A DNA stretch of 36,478 nt from Myxococcales bacterium (GCA_013298325.1 JAAFHJ010000001.1:1-36478); one strand, 5' to 3'. Numbered from the stretch's first letter, positions 24,188 to 32,956 are shown. Notes: generated by a model not told the origin, from the sequence alone. Made by a program: numbers and translations.

Positions 24188-24198
24188 CTGCTCACTTA
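24177..24198. promoter_or_regulatory. TetR-type operator palindrome
   Basis: TAAGTGAG and CTCACTTA form a perfect 8-base inverted repeat around the 6-base centre TAGCTG, ending eight bases before the tetR ATG at 24207. Size and symmetry match operators of TetR-family repressors of efflux genes, so autoregulation of the whole operon is the natural reading. The last codons and stop (TAG at 24185-24187) of the DUF2256 gene lie inside it. Confidence 0.7.
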
Positions 24199-24206
24199 CC
24201 CATCCC

Positions 24207-24851
24207 ATGGCTCGACCGCCCCGATTCCGCGACGAAGATCTTCTCGAAGCCGCCCGTGCGGTCTTTCTTGAACGTGGCATTCGGACGACGACCGCCGAGG
24301 TCGCTGCGCGCGCCGGCGTCTCCGAAGGGACGCTCTTCAAGCGTTTCGGATCGAAGGCGGCGCTCCTCCGCGCCGCCGCGAGCGGCTGCTTCGGCGAGGG
24401 GGAGGCAGCGCTCCCTTCGAGCGATATTCCGTTGAATCGCGAGCGCTTCGAAGCGTTGCTCAAGCAGCTCGACGGGAATTTTGCCCGGCACGTTCCGATG
24501 GCGGCGATGAGCTTCACTCACCTCACGAGCCCCGAAGAGCTCCCCGAGGCGCTCCGCGGACCACGACCACGACCCCTCGAACGAATCGCTGCACTTTCCA
24601 CCTATTTCGCCGCCCAAGTGGCCGCGGGCCACCTCGCCGCGACGACCGACACCGACGTGCTCGCACGGGTGATCTCCGGGGCACTGTGGCAGCATCGTTT
24701 CTTTCGTTTCGTGTTTGATCCCGCACAAATTCCCCCGTTTCCCGTGCCTCGATTTCTTGGCGCCTTGGCTGATCAGCTATGGCCTGGAATCGCCCCTCCG
24801 GTGCCGCCGACTCCCAAGCGACGGCCCGCTGTCAAAAAGAGCCCGCAATGA
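24207..24851 (+). CDS. TetR/AcrR-family transcriptional repressor
   Basis: The 214-residue product has the N-terminal helix-turn-helix of the TetR family (residues about 8-55: DEDLLEAARAVFLERGIRTTTAEVAARAGVSEGTLFKRFGSKAALLRAA), followed by an all-helical ligand domain of the usual length and a Pro/Lys-rich end. The ATG at 24207 gives a standard TetR start, but no ribosome site precedes it. A GTG at 24180, 13 bases after AGGAGG, would add nine residues and read through the operator. It overlaps the TolC-like gene as ATGA, so repressor and exporter are one transcription unit. The inducer is probably the exported compound or a related hydrophobic molecule. Confidence 0.93.
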   Translation: MARPPRFRDEDLLEAARAVFLERGIRTTTAEVAARAGVSEGTLFKRFGSKAALLRAAASGCFGEGEAALPSSDIPLNRERFEALLKQLDGNFARHVPMAAMSFTHLTSPEELPEALRGPRPRPLERIAALSTYFAAQVAAGHLAATTDTDVLARVISGALWQHRFFRFVFDPAQIPPFPVPRFLGALADQLWPGIAPPVPPTPKRRPAVKKSPQ

Positions 24852-26161
24852 AGCATTTGAAGGCAATTCCGCGTCGCGTAGGTCAGGTCGTGGCGCTCTC
24901 GAGCATCGCCATTTTCTCCAAGGATAGCTTCGCCCTTCAGCCTCTTTCTACGTTTGTAGAGCGCGGGCATAGTTCCAACTTCGATGCCCGTGAGTCGGCG
25001 GCGGTCGTCGAACAGCGGAACGCAGAAGCGGCCCAGGCAGGCCGAAAATTGCTGCCGACGCTCACCGCTGTAGGAACCTATACCCACAACCAGTACGAGG
25101 CGGCGGTCACGATCCCGTCGACGACCGGTGGCGCCCCGCGCAAGGGGATTATCACGGCCTACAATCAGTTGGATGGCAATATTACCTTGGCAGTTCCCAT
25201 CGTAGATCTTGCAGCATGGAAGAGAAAGTCTGCCGGCGAGGCGAGCGCCGAAGCAGCCTCACTTCGGGCGGAGTCGACGCAGCTCGACGTCGAACGAACA
25301 ATCACCAAGAACTATTTCGATCTCTTGGCAGCGCGCGCCGTCGTTGGCGCGGCCGAACGCACGCTGGCGACCAACGAATCAAACCTCGCTGTCATCGAGC
25401 AGCGTCGCGCCGCCGGCATCGCGACCGCCCTCGACAAGGAGCGGGCGATCGCCGAGGTCGAGCGTGCCAAGCAGACGCTCGCCCAGGCGAACTATCTGGC
25501 CGGCGCCGCAGCCCGCATCTTGGCGACGCAATCGGGTCTGGAGCCGGAAAAAGGCGGGGAAGTTCCGTCGGATGACCTTCATGACGAGGCTCCGGTTGCG
25601 ACCTTCCTCGGCGGAGAAAAGGGGCACCCGCTCGCGCGCGCCGCAGCCGCCGACGCGCGTGCCCAGGACGCGAATGCGAAAGCTGCAACCTACACACTAC
25701 TGCCAACGCTTGGCGCAACCGCTCAAGAGCGATTCACGAACGCGACCGGTTTTGCGGGCCATAGTGCGATTTACCAGCTCCAGGCCAACATCACCTGGCG
25801 CCTCGATGCGTCGAATATCTCTGCAAATGAAGCGCAGGCGTCTGCCGCAAAAGTGCAGGCAATTCGCGAGGAGCGAGTCCTCCGTGCGCGGACCGACGAA
25901 ATCAAAGATGCGTGGGATTTCGTGACCGCTCAAACCGCAAATGCACGAGCCGCACGGGCGGAAGAGTCGGCGAATCGCAGCGCCGCTCGCCTCGCCAAAG
26001 AGCGCTATGATGCTGGAACTGCTCTTCAACTCGACGTCCTTCAGGCAGACCGGCAGGCCTTTCAAAGCGAAGTCAATCGCATTCAGGCCGATGCAAACCT
26101 CGCCTATGCGCGCACGGCGCTTCGGCTCGCCGCGTCGGCGTCGAAAGACCGTTCGCGATGA
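24848..26161 (+). CDS. TolC-type outer-membrane efflux protein
   Basis: The 437-residue product starts at the ATG at 24848 in an ATGA overlap with tetR. A signal peptide ends near SFA-LQ (about residue 30). The rest has the two OEP repeats: long helices rich in Ala, Glu and Arg (for example LDVERTITKNYFDLLAARAVVGAAERTLATNESNLAVIEQRRAAGIAT) alternating with beta segments (TLTAVGTYTHN, TLGATAQERF, ITWRLDASN). The second repeat ends in RLAKERYDAGTALQLDVLQADRQAF. Trimers would form the outer-membrane channel of the exporter encoded downstream. Confidence 0.92.
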   Translation: MKHLKAIPRRVGQVVALSSIAIFSKDSFALQPLSTFVERGHSSNFDARESAAVVEQRNAEAAQAGRKLLPTLTAVGTYTHNQYEAAVTIPSTTGGAPRKGIITAYNQLDGNITLAVPIVDLAAWKRKSAGEASAEAASLRAESTQLDVERTITKNYFDLLAARAVVGAAERTLATNESNLAVIEQRRAAGIATALDKERAIAEVERAKQTLAQANYLAGAAARILATQSGLEPEKGGEVPSDDLHDEAPVATFLGGEKGHPLARAAAADARAQDANAKAATYTLLPTLGATAQERFTNATGFAGHSAIYQLQANITWRLDASNISANEAQASAAKVQAIREERVLRARTDEIKDAWDFVTAQTANARAARAEESANRSAARLAKERYDAGTALQLDVLQADRQAFQSEVNRIQADANLAYARTALRLAASASKDRSR

Positions 26162-27333
26162 GCACCACGAAACTCGCCAGCAAACGCGCCGGTTTTTTTG
26201 CGCGCTTCGCGGCGATGGCGAAGGTCGGCATGCGGATGATGTTCCACGACAAACTGAAAATGGCGGGGACCTTGTTCGGCGTCGTCTTCGCCGTTGTGTT
26301 GTCGAATCAACAGCTGGGAACTTTCCTAGGGCTTATCTACAAGAATCAAATGATGTTGGAGATCACTGGGATGGATCTCTGGATCATTCCTGCAGGCGCG
26401 GAGACCTTCGCCCCGGGGAAGGTCCTTCCCGTCACCGATGCTGCCGTCGCGGAAACGACGCCGGGCGTGGTGTGGGCGGAGCCGATGCTCCTCGGAGCAT
26501 CCACGGTGAAATTGCCGAAGGGGGGGACGGAGGGGGTCACTGTAGTCGGCACGAAGTTCCCGCGCCGCCTCGAGTCCGAATGGCAATTGATCAACGGCTC
26601 GCTCGAGTCACTCAATCGACCTGACACGATGATCTTTGAAGACTCGGAGCGCGAGACGCTTGGGGGGTTGAACCTGGGGAGCGTGCGCGAGGTCGGCAAC
26701 CGGAACGTGACCGTCGGCGGCTTTACCTACGGACTCATCCCGTTCGGCCCTAGCTACGCGCTTGCCGACTACGAACTTGCCCGTGAGCTGCTCAAAACGC
26801 CAAACGACCAAGCGTCCTACATCGCCGTTCGCGCAAAAAAAGGGGCGAATCTTCAGACGGTGAAGGCGGGTATTCAATCGAAGATGAGTTCCTCGGTTGT
26901 CGTCACCAAGGACGAGTTCAAAGGGATGATCGTGAAGAACATCCTGACGAAGACCGCCATCGGAATCACGTTTGGAACGAGCACCATCTTCGGTCTCATC
27001 GTCGGTTTCGTCATTGTTTCGCTCTCGATGTTCTCGAGCGTTGTCGACAATATTCGCGAGTTTGGCACGTTGAAGGCGATCGGCGTCACCAACGGCGATC
27101 TCGGAATGCTCCTCTTCGTTCAATCGCTCGCCTACGGCGGAATTGGTTCGATCATCGGCCTTGCCTTGGTGACGCGCATGGCGGCCGGAATCCGAAGTGC
27201 AAAGCTCGCCCTTGTCCTCCCTCCGTGGCTGACGTTTGGGACGTTCTTCGTCATGATCGGCATGTGTATCTTCGCCTCAAGCCTAGCCCTTCTCCGTCTC
27301 CGGCGCGTCGAGCCGGCCATGGTGTTTCGATGA
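26158..27333 (+). CDS. ABC transporter permease, DevC/MacB-type
   Basis: The 391-residue product overlaps the TolC-like gene as ATGA. One hydrophobic segment near residues 37-62 (TLFGVVFAVVLSN) precedes a roughly 200-residue periplasmic domain beginning MDLWIIPAGAE, as in the MacB_PCD/DevC group. Three more segments follow at about 262-290, 315-340 and 355-380, with the FtsX-domain signature EFGTLKAIGVTNGDLG in the cytoplasmic loop after the second. This four-helix layout lacks a fused ATPase, unlike MacB, and agrees with DevC. It works with the ATPase in the next gene and the fusion protein after it. Confidence 0.92.
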   Translation: MSTTKLASKRAGFFARFAAMAKVGMRMMFHDKLKMAGTLFGVVFAVVLSNQQLGTFLGLIYKNQMMLEITGMDLWIIPAGAETFAPGKVLPVTDAAVAETTPGVVWAEPMLLGASTVKLPKGGTEGVTVVGTKFPRRLESEWQLINGSLESLNRPDTMIFEDSERETLGGLNLGSVREVGNRNVTVGGFTYGLIPFGPSYALADYELARELLKTPNDQASYIAVRAKKGANLQTVKAGIQSKMSSSVVVTKDEFKGMIVKNILTKTAIGITFGTSTIFGLIVGFVIVSLSMFSSVVDNIREFGTLKAIGVTNGDLGMLLFVQSLAYGGIGSIIGLALVTRMAAGIRSAKLALVLPPWLTFGTFFVMIGMCIFASSLALLRLRRVEPAMVFR

Positions 27334-28028
27334 GTGCTACCGAAGAACCTGCCATTGTTGTTCGGAAGGTCACCAAGACCTACGGCTCCGGGGCGACCGC
27401 CTTTCAAGCGTTGAAAGGGGTCGACTTCGAAGCAAAACGCGGCGAATTCGTTATGATTTGCGGCCACTCAGGCAGCGGAAAGACGACGCTCCTCTCGATC
27501 CTCGGCTGTGTACTCAACGCGACGAGCGGTGAAGTTCGCCTCCTCGGCCAAGATCTTTCTCAGCCAAAAGAGAGCGAGTTGGCGGCGCTCCGTCTCTCCC
27601 ATATCGGCTTCATTTTTCAAGCGCACAACCTGATCGCTTCGCTGACGGCCGAAGAGAACATCTCCCTCGTTTTGCGTCTCCGCGGGATGGGCGTTTCGGA
27701 GGCTGCCGCAGAGGCGCGACGGAAATTGGCGGAGGTCGGTCTTGGCGAAAAGACGGCGAGCCTGCCCCGCGATCTTTCGGGCGGCCAACGGCAGCGCGTC
27801 GCCATTGCCCGAGCACTTGCCGGATCGCCGCCGCTTATTCTCGCCGACGAGCCGACGGCGGCGCTTGATGCCCAGAACGGCCTCGCGATCACAGAGACGC
27901 TACGCCAGCTCGCGAAGGAACACGGACATACCGTGGTCGTCGTGACCCACGACAATCGCATTTTTCACCTCGCCGATCGCATCGTGAATATCGAGGACGG
28001 CCTCATTCAACCGGGCGATCACGCGTAG
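27330..28028 (+). CDS. ABC transporter ATP-binding protein, DevA/LolD-type
   Basis: The 232-residue product starts at the ATG at 27330, overlapping the permease stop as ATGA; an in-frame extension to 27225 is rejected for this reason. Walker A is GHSGSGKT at 45-52, the Q-loop Gln97 is in IFQAHNLI, the signature LSGGQ is at 149-153, Walker B LILADE is at 169-174, and the switch His207 is in VTHD. The size and motifs fit the MacB/LolD/DevA subfamily that powers mechanotransmission exporters rather than pumps moving substrate through the membrane. Confidence 0.96.
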   Translation: MSATEEPAIVVRKVTKTYGSGATAFQALKGVDFEAKRGEFVMICGHSGSGKTTLLSILGCVLNATSGEVRLLGQDLSQPKESELAALRLSHIGFIFQAHNLIASLTAEENISLVLRLRGMGVSEAAAEARRKLAEVGLGEKTASLPRDLSGGQRQRVAIARALAGSPPLILADEPTAALDAQNGLAITETLRQLAKEHGHTVVVVTHDNRIFHLADRIVNIEDGLIQPGDHA

Positions 28029-28068
28029 CTTCCTTTGCTCGAAGCGACCAGAAAAGCAGTACATACCG

Positions 28069-29172
28069 ATGAACTTCCAAGGTTTTCGAGGTTTCTTCAG
28101 TTCCAAATACTTCGGCTTCGCGCTGCTCCTCCTCTGCGTTTTTGCCATCGGCAAGACGATGGCAGGGGGGCGACAGACGGTGCCAATCGCGAAAGACCGC
28201 GAGAAATCGAAGCGAACGGCGGTCCTAAAGACCGGTGGCACCGATGAACGGGTTGAGGTGCCGACCGGGCAGTTCGTTGCCGGAAATGGTGTGATTGAGC
28301 CGAAGGATCGCGAGACGAAAGTTTCGAGTCACGTCCCCGGCCGAATCGCCCATGTCTTGGTAAAAGAAGGGGACAAGGTCGACGCGGGTGCCCCGCTTGC
28401 CGAAATGGAGAGCGACGCGGAGAAGGCAAACCTCGCGGCGGCCGAGGGCGATCTCGCGCAAGCCAAAGCGGAGCTCCTGCGGACGACGCGCGGGCTTCGG
28501 CGGGAGGACCGCGACGCCATCGTCGCCGACGCCGATGGCGCACGCGCACGGGCCGAGCTCTCAAAAAGCCAGGCGACGCGGATTGAGACGCTCGCGGGTG
28601 GTGGCGCAGCGACGCCCGACGAACTCGAGAAGGCCAAGCGCCAGGCGGAAGCCGATCAGCGCGCGCTAGAGGCGGCAAACGCGCGCAAGCAGGCGGCGGT
28701 TTCCGGCTCCCGTTCGGAAGACGTGATGGCCGCACAAGCGCGTGTGAGTGCCGCCGAGGCGAGGCGCGATCAGGCAAAGGCGACCTTTGAACGACTCACG
28801 ATTCGCGCCCCGATCGCGGGTGAGATTCTCCAGCTCAAGTTGCGCGCGGGCGAGTATTATAACCCGCAAGGTGGCGATCCGATTGTAATTATCGGGGACA
28901 CCTCCAAACTGCGCGTGCGGATGGACGTCGACGAACGCGATGTGGCAAAGCTCAAAGTTGGCGCCCCCGCGTTTGCGACTCTTACGGCCTATCCAGGGAA
29001 GCGCTTCCGCGGTCATGTCGTCGATATCGGCCATCGCATGGGACGAAAGAACATCCGGACCGACGACCCCGTCGAGCGGATCGACACGAAAATCCTTGAG
29101 GTCGTCTTCGAACTCGACGACCGCGATGGATTGCTCCCGGGGCTGCGCGTCACGAGCTACATCGAGTACTGA
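28069..29172 (+). CDS. periplasmic membrane-fusion protein, DevB/HlyD-type
   Basis: The 367-residue product has one N-terminal membrane anchor (about 14-30), then a lipoyl half (VSSHVPGRIAHVLVKEGDKVDAGAPLAEME), a long helical hairpin (about 118-240, Ala/Arg/Glu-rich) and the second lipoyl half plus beta-barrel domain (LTIRAPIAGEILQLKLRAGEYYNPQGGDPIVIIGDTSKLRVRMDVDERD). The order and wording match DevB-type adaptors. It lies 40 bases after the ATPase gene and closes the tetR operon. With the TolC-like, permease and ATPase products it should form a tripartite exporter crossing both membranes. Confidence 0.92.
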   Translation: MNFQGFRGFFSSKYFGFALLLLCVFAIGKTMAGGRQTVPIAKDREKSKRTAVLKTGGTDERVEVPTGQFVAGNGVIEPKDRETKVSSHVPGRIAHVLVKEGDKVDAGAPLAEMESDAEKANLAAAEGDLAQAKAELLRTTRGLRREDRDAIVADADGARARAELSKSQATRIETLAGGGAATPDELEKAKRQAEADQRALEAANARKQAAVSGSRSEDVMAAQARVSAAEARRDQAKATFERLTIRAPIAGEILQLKLRAGEYYNPQGGDPIVIIGDTSKLRVRMDVDERDVAKLKVGAPAFATLTAYPGKRFRGHVVDIGHRMGRKNIRTDDPVERIDTKILEVVFELDDRDGLLPGLRVTSYIEY

Positions 29173-29196
29173 CGGCGCGCCGTTTCGGTTTCAGTT

Positions 29197-30600
29197 TCAG
29201 TGCGCTACGGGACTGGCGGCCGCACGTGGGGAGCATCCCGCATCGGGGTGCGCTTTCGTGTAGGCCTCAAGATCGTTCCAGAGGGCGTGTCCGAGGCGCG
29301 TCCCCATAAGCATGCCGGCCGGCTTTCGGAAGTGGATCAAATCTGCTTCTGCGAGGCCCGCCTTTGCGAGCTTGTGCATGCTCAGGCTTCCGCCCATCGC
29401 CTCGCGGAAGTCAAAGTAGGCGGCACCATTTCGGTCAGAAATCTCGCGTAACTGTTGAACAAGCTTCGGAATTCGCGGATCGCTCCACTTGTCTTCCCAT
29501 TTGAGTTCGATGTCCGGGGGACTCAGGACGAGAAGCGGTGTGTCGGGAAGGGCTTCACGGATGCCGGCAAAGACGTCCTTCATCCACGACTCATGATCCT
29601 TCGGCGAAAACATGTTTGTACCGATCGCAAAGACGACCAGGTCGTAGTTGCGACGCTCGAGCATCGGTTTCCGCGAGGCCGACGAGACGTGGGTCATCAT
29701 CTCGTAGTTGAGTGCCCCCACTCCGAGGGAATCGACCACGTAACCGGGTTTGTCGCGCTCCATCGATGCGCCATACACGCGAATCTTCCCCGACCGAAGA
29801 GCGACTTCAATCTTGTGAGATCCATCGGGGACGTCGTAGTGACGGAAGCGGGTTTCCGCTTTGTCGGCCTTCGTGTCGACCGTCTCTTGGACGGTTCCAT
29901 CCAGCTTTACCGCGAACGTTCCGCCGCTCGGGCGCGCGAGGTAGAAAAGATCGATCGAGGAGACGGAATGACCGATGGGTGAGTCGGGAGAGTCGGTCGT
30001 CGCGACGAAGGCCCACGCGCCGGGATGATCGGTTTCGGAGCCTAAATTTGCGGAAGAATAGTGGCCATCGTTGGTCCGATGGGTAGAGACGGCGAGCGGC
30101 TTCCACGCCCCTTCCCAGAGTTCGTGGCGCACATCCATGTGCCGGTACCACCCCCAGGGGCGCGTCATGCCGGCGAAGCCATGGCCAGCGTCGCCGTACT
30201 TGCCCTGGAGCATCCGCCGGAGCCCGCCGGTGATGTAGTCCATCGTCATATTCGAATCGCCATACACGGCGATTCGAACCGAATGTTTTGCGGTTCCTCG
30301 CGCAACCTCCGCCGCTCGCGCATAAAAGTGGGCGAGGCGGTCCGGGAATTCAATGGCAGGAAGTTTGGTATCAATCACCGATTCATCGAGGGGAGGAAGC
30401 GCGAAGGCCCCCTCGGGAAACGGCGCGCAGGTCTGCAAGGGCGGCGCGGAAGGGGCCGGAACCGCTGACGGGGTGCTCGATGTAGCCCCCGTCTCCGCGA
30501 GCACCGGTGAAACGTGATGTGCCGCCTCGGGGACGTCGGGGAGCGTCCGTGCTTTGCAGCCGCCAAGGGCAAGGAGGGCGAGCATCGGCAGTCGGCGCAT
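29197..30600 (-). CDS. Ape1-like SGNH esterase, lipoprotein
   Basis: The 467-residue product has lipobox LALGGC with lipidated Cys15, a Pro/Ser tether, then an SGNH fold interrupted by a beta-rich insert, as in peptidoglycan O-acetylesterase Ape1. Block I is VYGDSNMTMDYITGGLRRML with Ser116 and the GDAGHGFAG loop, the insert spans about 185-300 (WEGAWKPL...IRVYGAS), block III is AIGTNMF and block V is the Asp-x-x-His of EADLIHFRKPAG. Such enzymes remove O-acetyl groups from peptidoglycan or surface polysaccharide. The gene is 20 bases downstream of the carboxylesterase gene and converges on the exporter operon, with only 24 bases between the stops. Confidence 0.85.
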   Translation of the reverse strand: MRRLPMLALLALGGCKARTLPDVPEAAHHVSPVLAETGATSSTPSAVPAPSAPPLQTCAPFPEGAFALPPLDESVIDTKLPAIEFPDRLAHFYARAAEVARGTAKHSVRIAVYGDSNMTMDYITGGLRRMLQGKYGDAGHGFAGMTRPWGWYRHMDVRHELWEGAWKPLAVSTHRTNDGHYSSANLGSETDHPGAWAFVATTDSPDSPIGHSVSSIDLFYLARPSGGTFAVKLDGTVQETVDTKADKAETRFRHYDVPDGSHKIEVALRSGKIRVYGASMERDKPGYVVDSLGVGALNYEMMTHVSSASRKPMLERRNYDLVVFAIGTNMFSPKDHESWMKDVFAGIREALPDTPLLVLSPPDIELKWEDKWSDPRIPKLVQQLREISDRNGAAYFDFREAMGGSLSMHKLAKAGLAEADLIHFRKPAGMLMGTRLGHALWNDLEAYTKAHPDAGCSPRAAASPVAH

Positions 30601-30620
30601 CGAGAATTCTCCAAAAAACT

Positions 30621-31730
30621 TCAGGGGTTTCGAGGCGCTGCCGATGCGGATGGCGCAGGCGTTGCGGCGGCGAAGAGGTGATCCAGAAAACCGAGGGCCG
30701 AACAGGTCGCCGGCGCGACGTTCCCCTTGGTGCCGAAAACGGCGAATCCGTGCCCTTCGTCGATGGCGATCACCCGGCTCGGCACGGCGGCGGCACGGAG
30801 CGCGGCGGCGAGGTTCTCGGAGTCAGCCATCGGAACGACGTGGTCGCGTGTACCATGCAAGAAAAGGATCGGCGGGTCGCCGGCGGTGACGAAGTGCTTC
30901 GGCGTCGCCAATTTTGCGGCGATCGGCCATTCGTCGTCCCGAGGACGCGGGTGCTTCCCGTCCGGTTCGCCGCCGCCGTGCCGGAGAAACTCGTCGACCG
31001 CCTGGGTCATCGGCACGTAGGTGTAGTGGGTCGGCGCGGTGTCGAGTTCAGTGGGCGGATAGTAGGCTACCGCCCCGACGGGGCGCAGGTCGGCCGTTCC
31101 ACAACTTGCTTCAGGATCAAAGGCAGATTCGTCAAACGCGACGGTCGCCAGGGCGGCGAGGTGGCCCCCCGATGAAGCCCCAACATAGGCGAAAGGGACG
31201 TGCACGTTGTTCTTCGACAAATACGCTTGTGCGTGACGGACCGCACAGCGCACGTCCTTCACGGCGGCAGGAAACGCTGTGCTGGGGCCTGCCGCGAGGC
31301 GGTAGTTGGTCGCAATGACCGCGTAGCCGCGTGCCGCCAGTTTCCCTAAGAGAGGCCTAAAAAGTTTCTTGTTTCCGGACGTCCAGCCGCCGCCATGAAC
31401 GATGACAAGAAGGCCACGTGTTCGTACGCCGAAGGGGCGCGCCAAATCGTAGACCTGGCGTGGATGCCCCCCATATGCGACATCGCTCAGGATCGGCAGC
31501 TCGGCCTCTGGCTCGGGAAGCGTGCAGTCTGCAGCGGATGCGAACAAGTTCGACGCGGTGGCTGGGACGTGGATCGCCGGAACGACCACGAGCTCGGGGA
31601 CCGATACCGCCGAGGAGGGTGCTGGAGGTGCTTCGGGAACACACGCGGCCGCGGCGATTGCGAGGAGGAGGAGCGTAGCCGACCGATGAGGTGTCGTCGC
31701 GCCGCAATCGGTCACCGACGGACGACTCAC
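30621..31730 (-). CDS. alpha/beta-hydrolase carboxylesterase (HSL-like), lipoprotein
   Basis: The 369-residue product starts with GTG at 31730, overlapping the kinase stop as GTGA. The signal ends in AIAAAAC, so Cys30 is likely lipidated. The oxyanion motif HGGGW is at 112-116, the nucleophile elbow GASSG with Ser186, the acid probably in LHGTRDHVVP and the His in DEGHGF near the C-terminus. This is the BD-FAE/HSL type of esterase acting on small acyl or feruloyl-like esters. The disordered C-terminus is Ala/Pro-rich. Its outward location and esterase neighbours suggest de-acylation of surface glycans or uptake of prey-derived esters. Confidence 0.88.
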   Translation of the reverse strand: MSRPSVTDCGATTPHRSATLLLLAIAAAACVPEAPPAPSSAVSVPELVVVPAIHVPATASNLFASAADCTLPEPEAELPILSDVAYGGHPRQVYDLARPFGVRTRGLLVIVHGGGWTSGNKKLFRPLLGKLAARGYAVIATNYRLAAGPSTAFPAAVKDVRCAVRHAQAYLSKNNVHVPFAYVGASSGGHLAALATVAFDESAFDPEASCGTADLRPVGAVAYYPPTELDTAPTHYTYVPMTQAVDEFLRHGGGEPDGKHPRPRDDEWPIAAKLATPKHFVTAGDPPILFLHGTRDHVVPMADSENLAAALRAAAVPSRVIAIDEGHGFAVFGTKGNVAPATCSALGFLDHLFAAATPAPSASAAPRNP

Positions 31731-32896
31731 GGCCCGTGGCTGGTGAAGACCCCAGCCGCCCAAAGACCGCCACCGGCAGCGAGCACAACAAGGATCGTGA
31801 GGACGAGTACAATGGCGCCGGTGTTTCCACCGTTTGATTTCACCGATTGAGCGCGCGCGCGTGTGTCGGGCATCGTTGCCTGGCGCGCGCGCATGGGGGG
31901 CGGCGGCGGAGCTCCACCGTAAGGGACGAACGGCTGCGGCGTGAGGCGGCGCACCGGCGCCCCTGGCGGCAAACTCGCAGCCGACGCGGTGCGTCGCTTG
32001 TCCATTTCTGCTGCGAGTTGCCGTAGTTCTACGAGGCTCGCAAGGAAATCGTCGGCGGTACGATAGCGATCATCGGGGCGGCGACGAATGGCCCGACCGA
32101 CGACGTCGGCGAAGCGAAGCGCGAGTTCGTCGTGACGACCGATATCGAGGGGAGGCGCCTCCTCCGAGAGTTTCCGGCGCGCAATTTCGCGCTCGTCCCC
32201 CTCGAACGGGAGCATCCCAGAAGATGCATAATACAAGACGACGCCGACACCATAGACGTCCGACGGCGGCGTTGCGCGGCGCGCATCGAGCATTTGCTCC
32301 GGCGCCATGAACGCAGGGGTACCGATCGCAACACGGGAGGCGGTCGCGGTGATGTCGCCGTTCGCCGGTCCATCTCCGCCAAAGGTCGGCTGAGCGGTCA
32401 ATCGCGAGAGACCGAGGTCAAAAATTACCGCGCGCTGGAGACCGTTCTCCAGCTGGCGAATCATAATGTTTGACGGTTTGAGATCGCGATGGATCACGCC
32501 GACTTTGTGCATGTCGCAAAGGCCTCGGGCGAGATGAACGCCGAGTTCGACCGCCTCCGGAAGCGACAAGGGTGTATCTTGCAAGATATCGGAGAGGAGT
32601 TCCCCCTCGATGTATTCCATGACGATCAGCATCCCGTGCTCATCGTCGACGATAAAATCGATGCATCGCGCAACGTATTCGCTGTCGATGCGACGCAGGT
32701 TCATCGCCTCACGCTTGAAACGCGAAACATGATCAAAATGGGCGCTCGCGGGGACGTTCTGCTTGAGAAGCGTCTTAATCGCGACTTTCTCGCCCCCCTC
32801 AAGCCGCTCGGCAAGCCAAACGGCGCCGAAGGCACCGGCACCGAGCTTTCGCGCGATGCGGTACCCGGAGAGGGTGAGGCCGGGGACGAGGCTCAT
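31727..32896 (-). CDS. Ser/Thr protein kinase with C-terminal membrane anchor
   Basis: The 389-residue product has a complete Hanks-type kinase domain (about 10-275): GAGAFGAVW (Gly-rich loop, 19-27), VAIK with Lys41, Glu63, HRDLKPSN (136-143), GTPAFMAPE and DVYGVGVVLY. The metal motif is DLG (160-162) instead of DFG; this variant is common in active bacterial kinases. The juxtamembrane stretch is Pro/Gly-rich, then a single hydrophobic helix (about 360-383) leaves only about six residues outside, so there is no extracellular sensor. The gene is coupled to the carboxylesterase by GTGA and starts 60 bases after the flippase stop. Confidence 0.96.
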   Translation of the reverse strand: MSLVPGLTLSGYRIARKLGAGAFGAVWLAERLEGGEKVAIKTLLKQNVPASAHFDHVSRFKREAMNLRRIDSEYVARCIDFIVDDEHGMLIVMEYIEGELLSDILQDTPLSLPEAVELGVHLARGLCDMHKVGVIHRDLKPSNIMIRQLENGLQRAVIFDLGLSRLTAQPTFGGDGPANGDITATASRVAIGTPAFMAPEQMLDARRATPPSDVYGVGVVLYYASSGMLPFEGDEREIARRKLSEEAPPLDIGRHDELALRFADVVGRAIRRRPDDRYRTADDFLASLVELRQLAAEMDKRRTASAASLPPGAPVRRLTPQPFVPYGGAPPPPPMRARQATMPDTRARAQSVKSNGGNTGAIVLVLTILVVLAAGGGLWAAGVFTSHGP

Positions 32897-32956
32897 GGAT
32901 CTCGGCGTTTTACTACGGCGCGAACCGGGTGCGCTTGGAATTTCCGCGGGGCCGGC

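Noticed and set aside
29172..29183. ACGGCGCGCCGT palindrome between the convergent fusion-protein and Ape1-like genes
   Set aside because: With a minimal loop only four stem pairs remain and no proper T-run follows, so it is not scored as a terminator.
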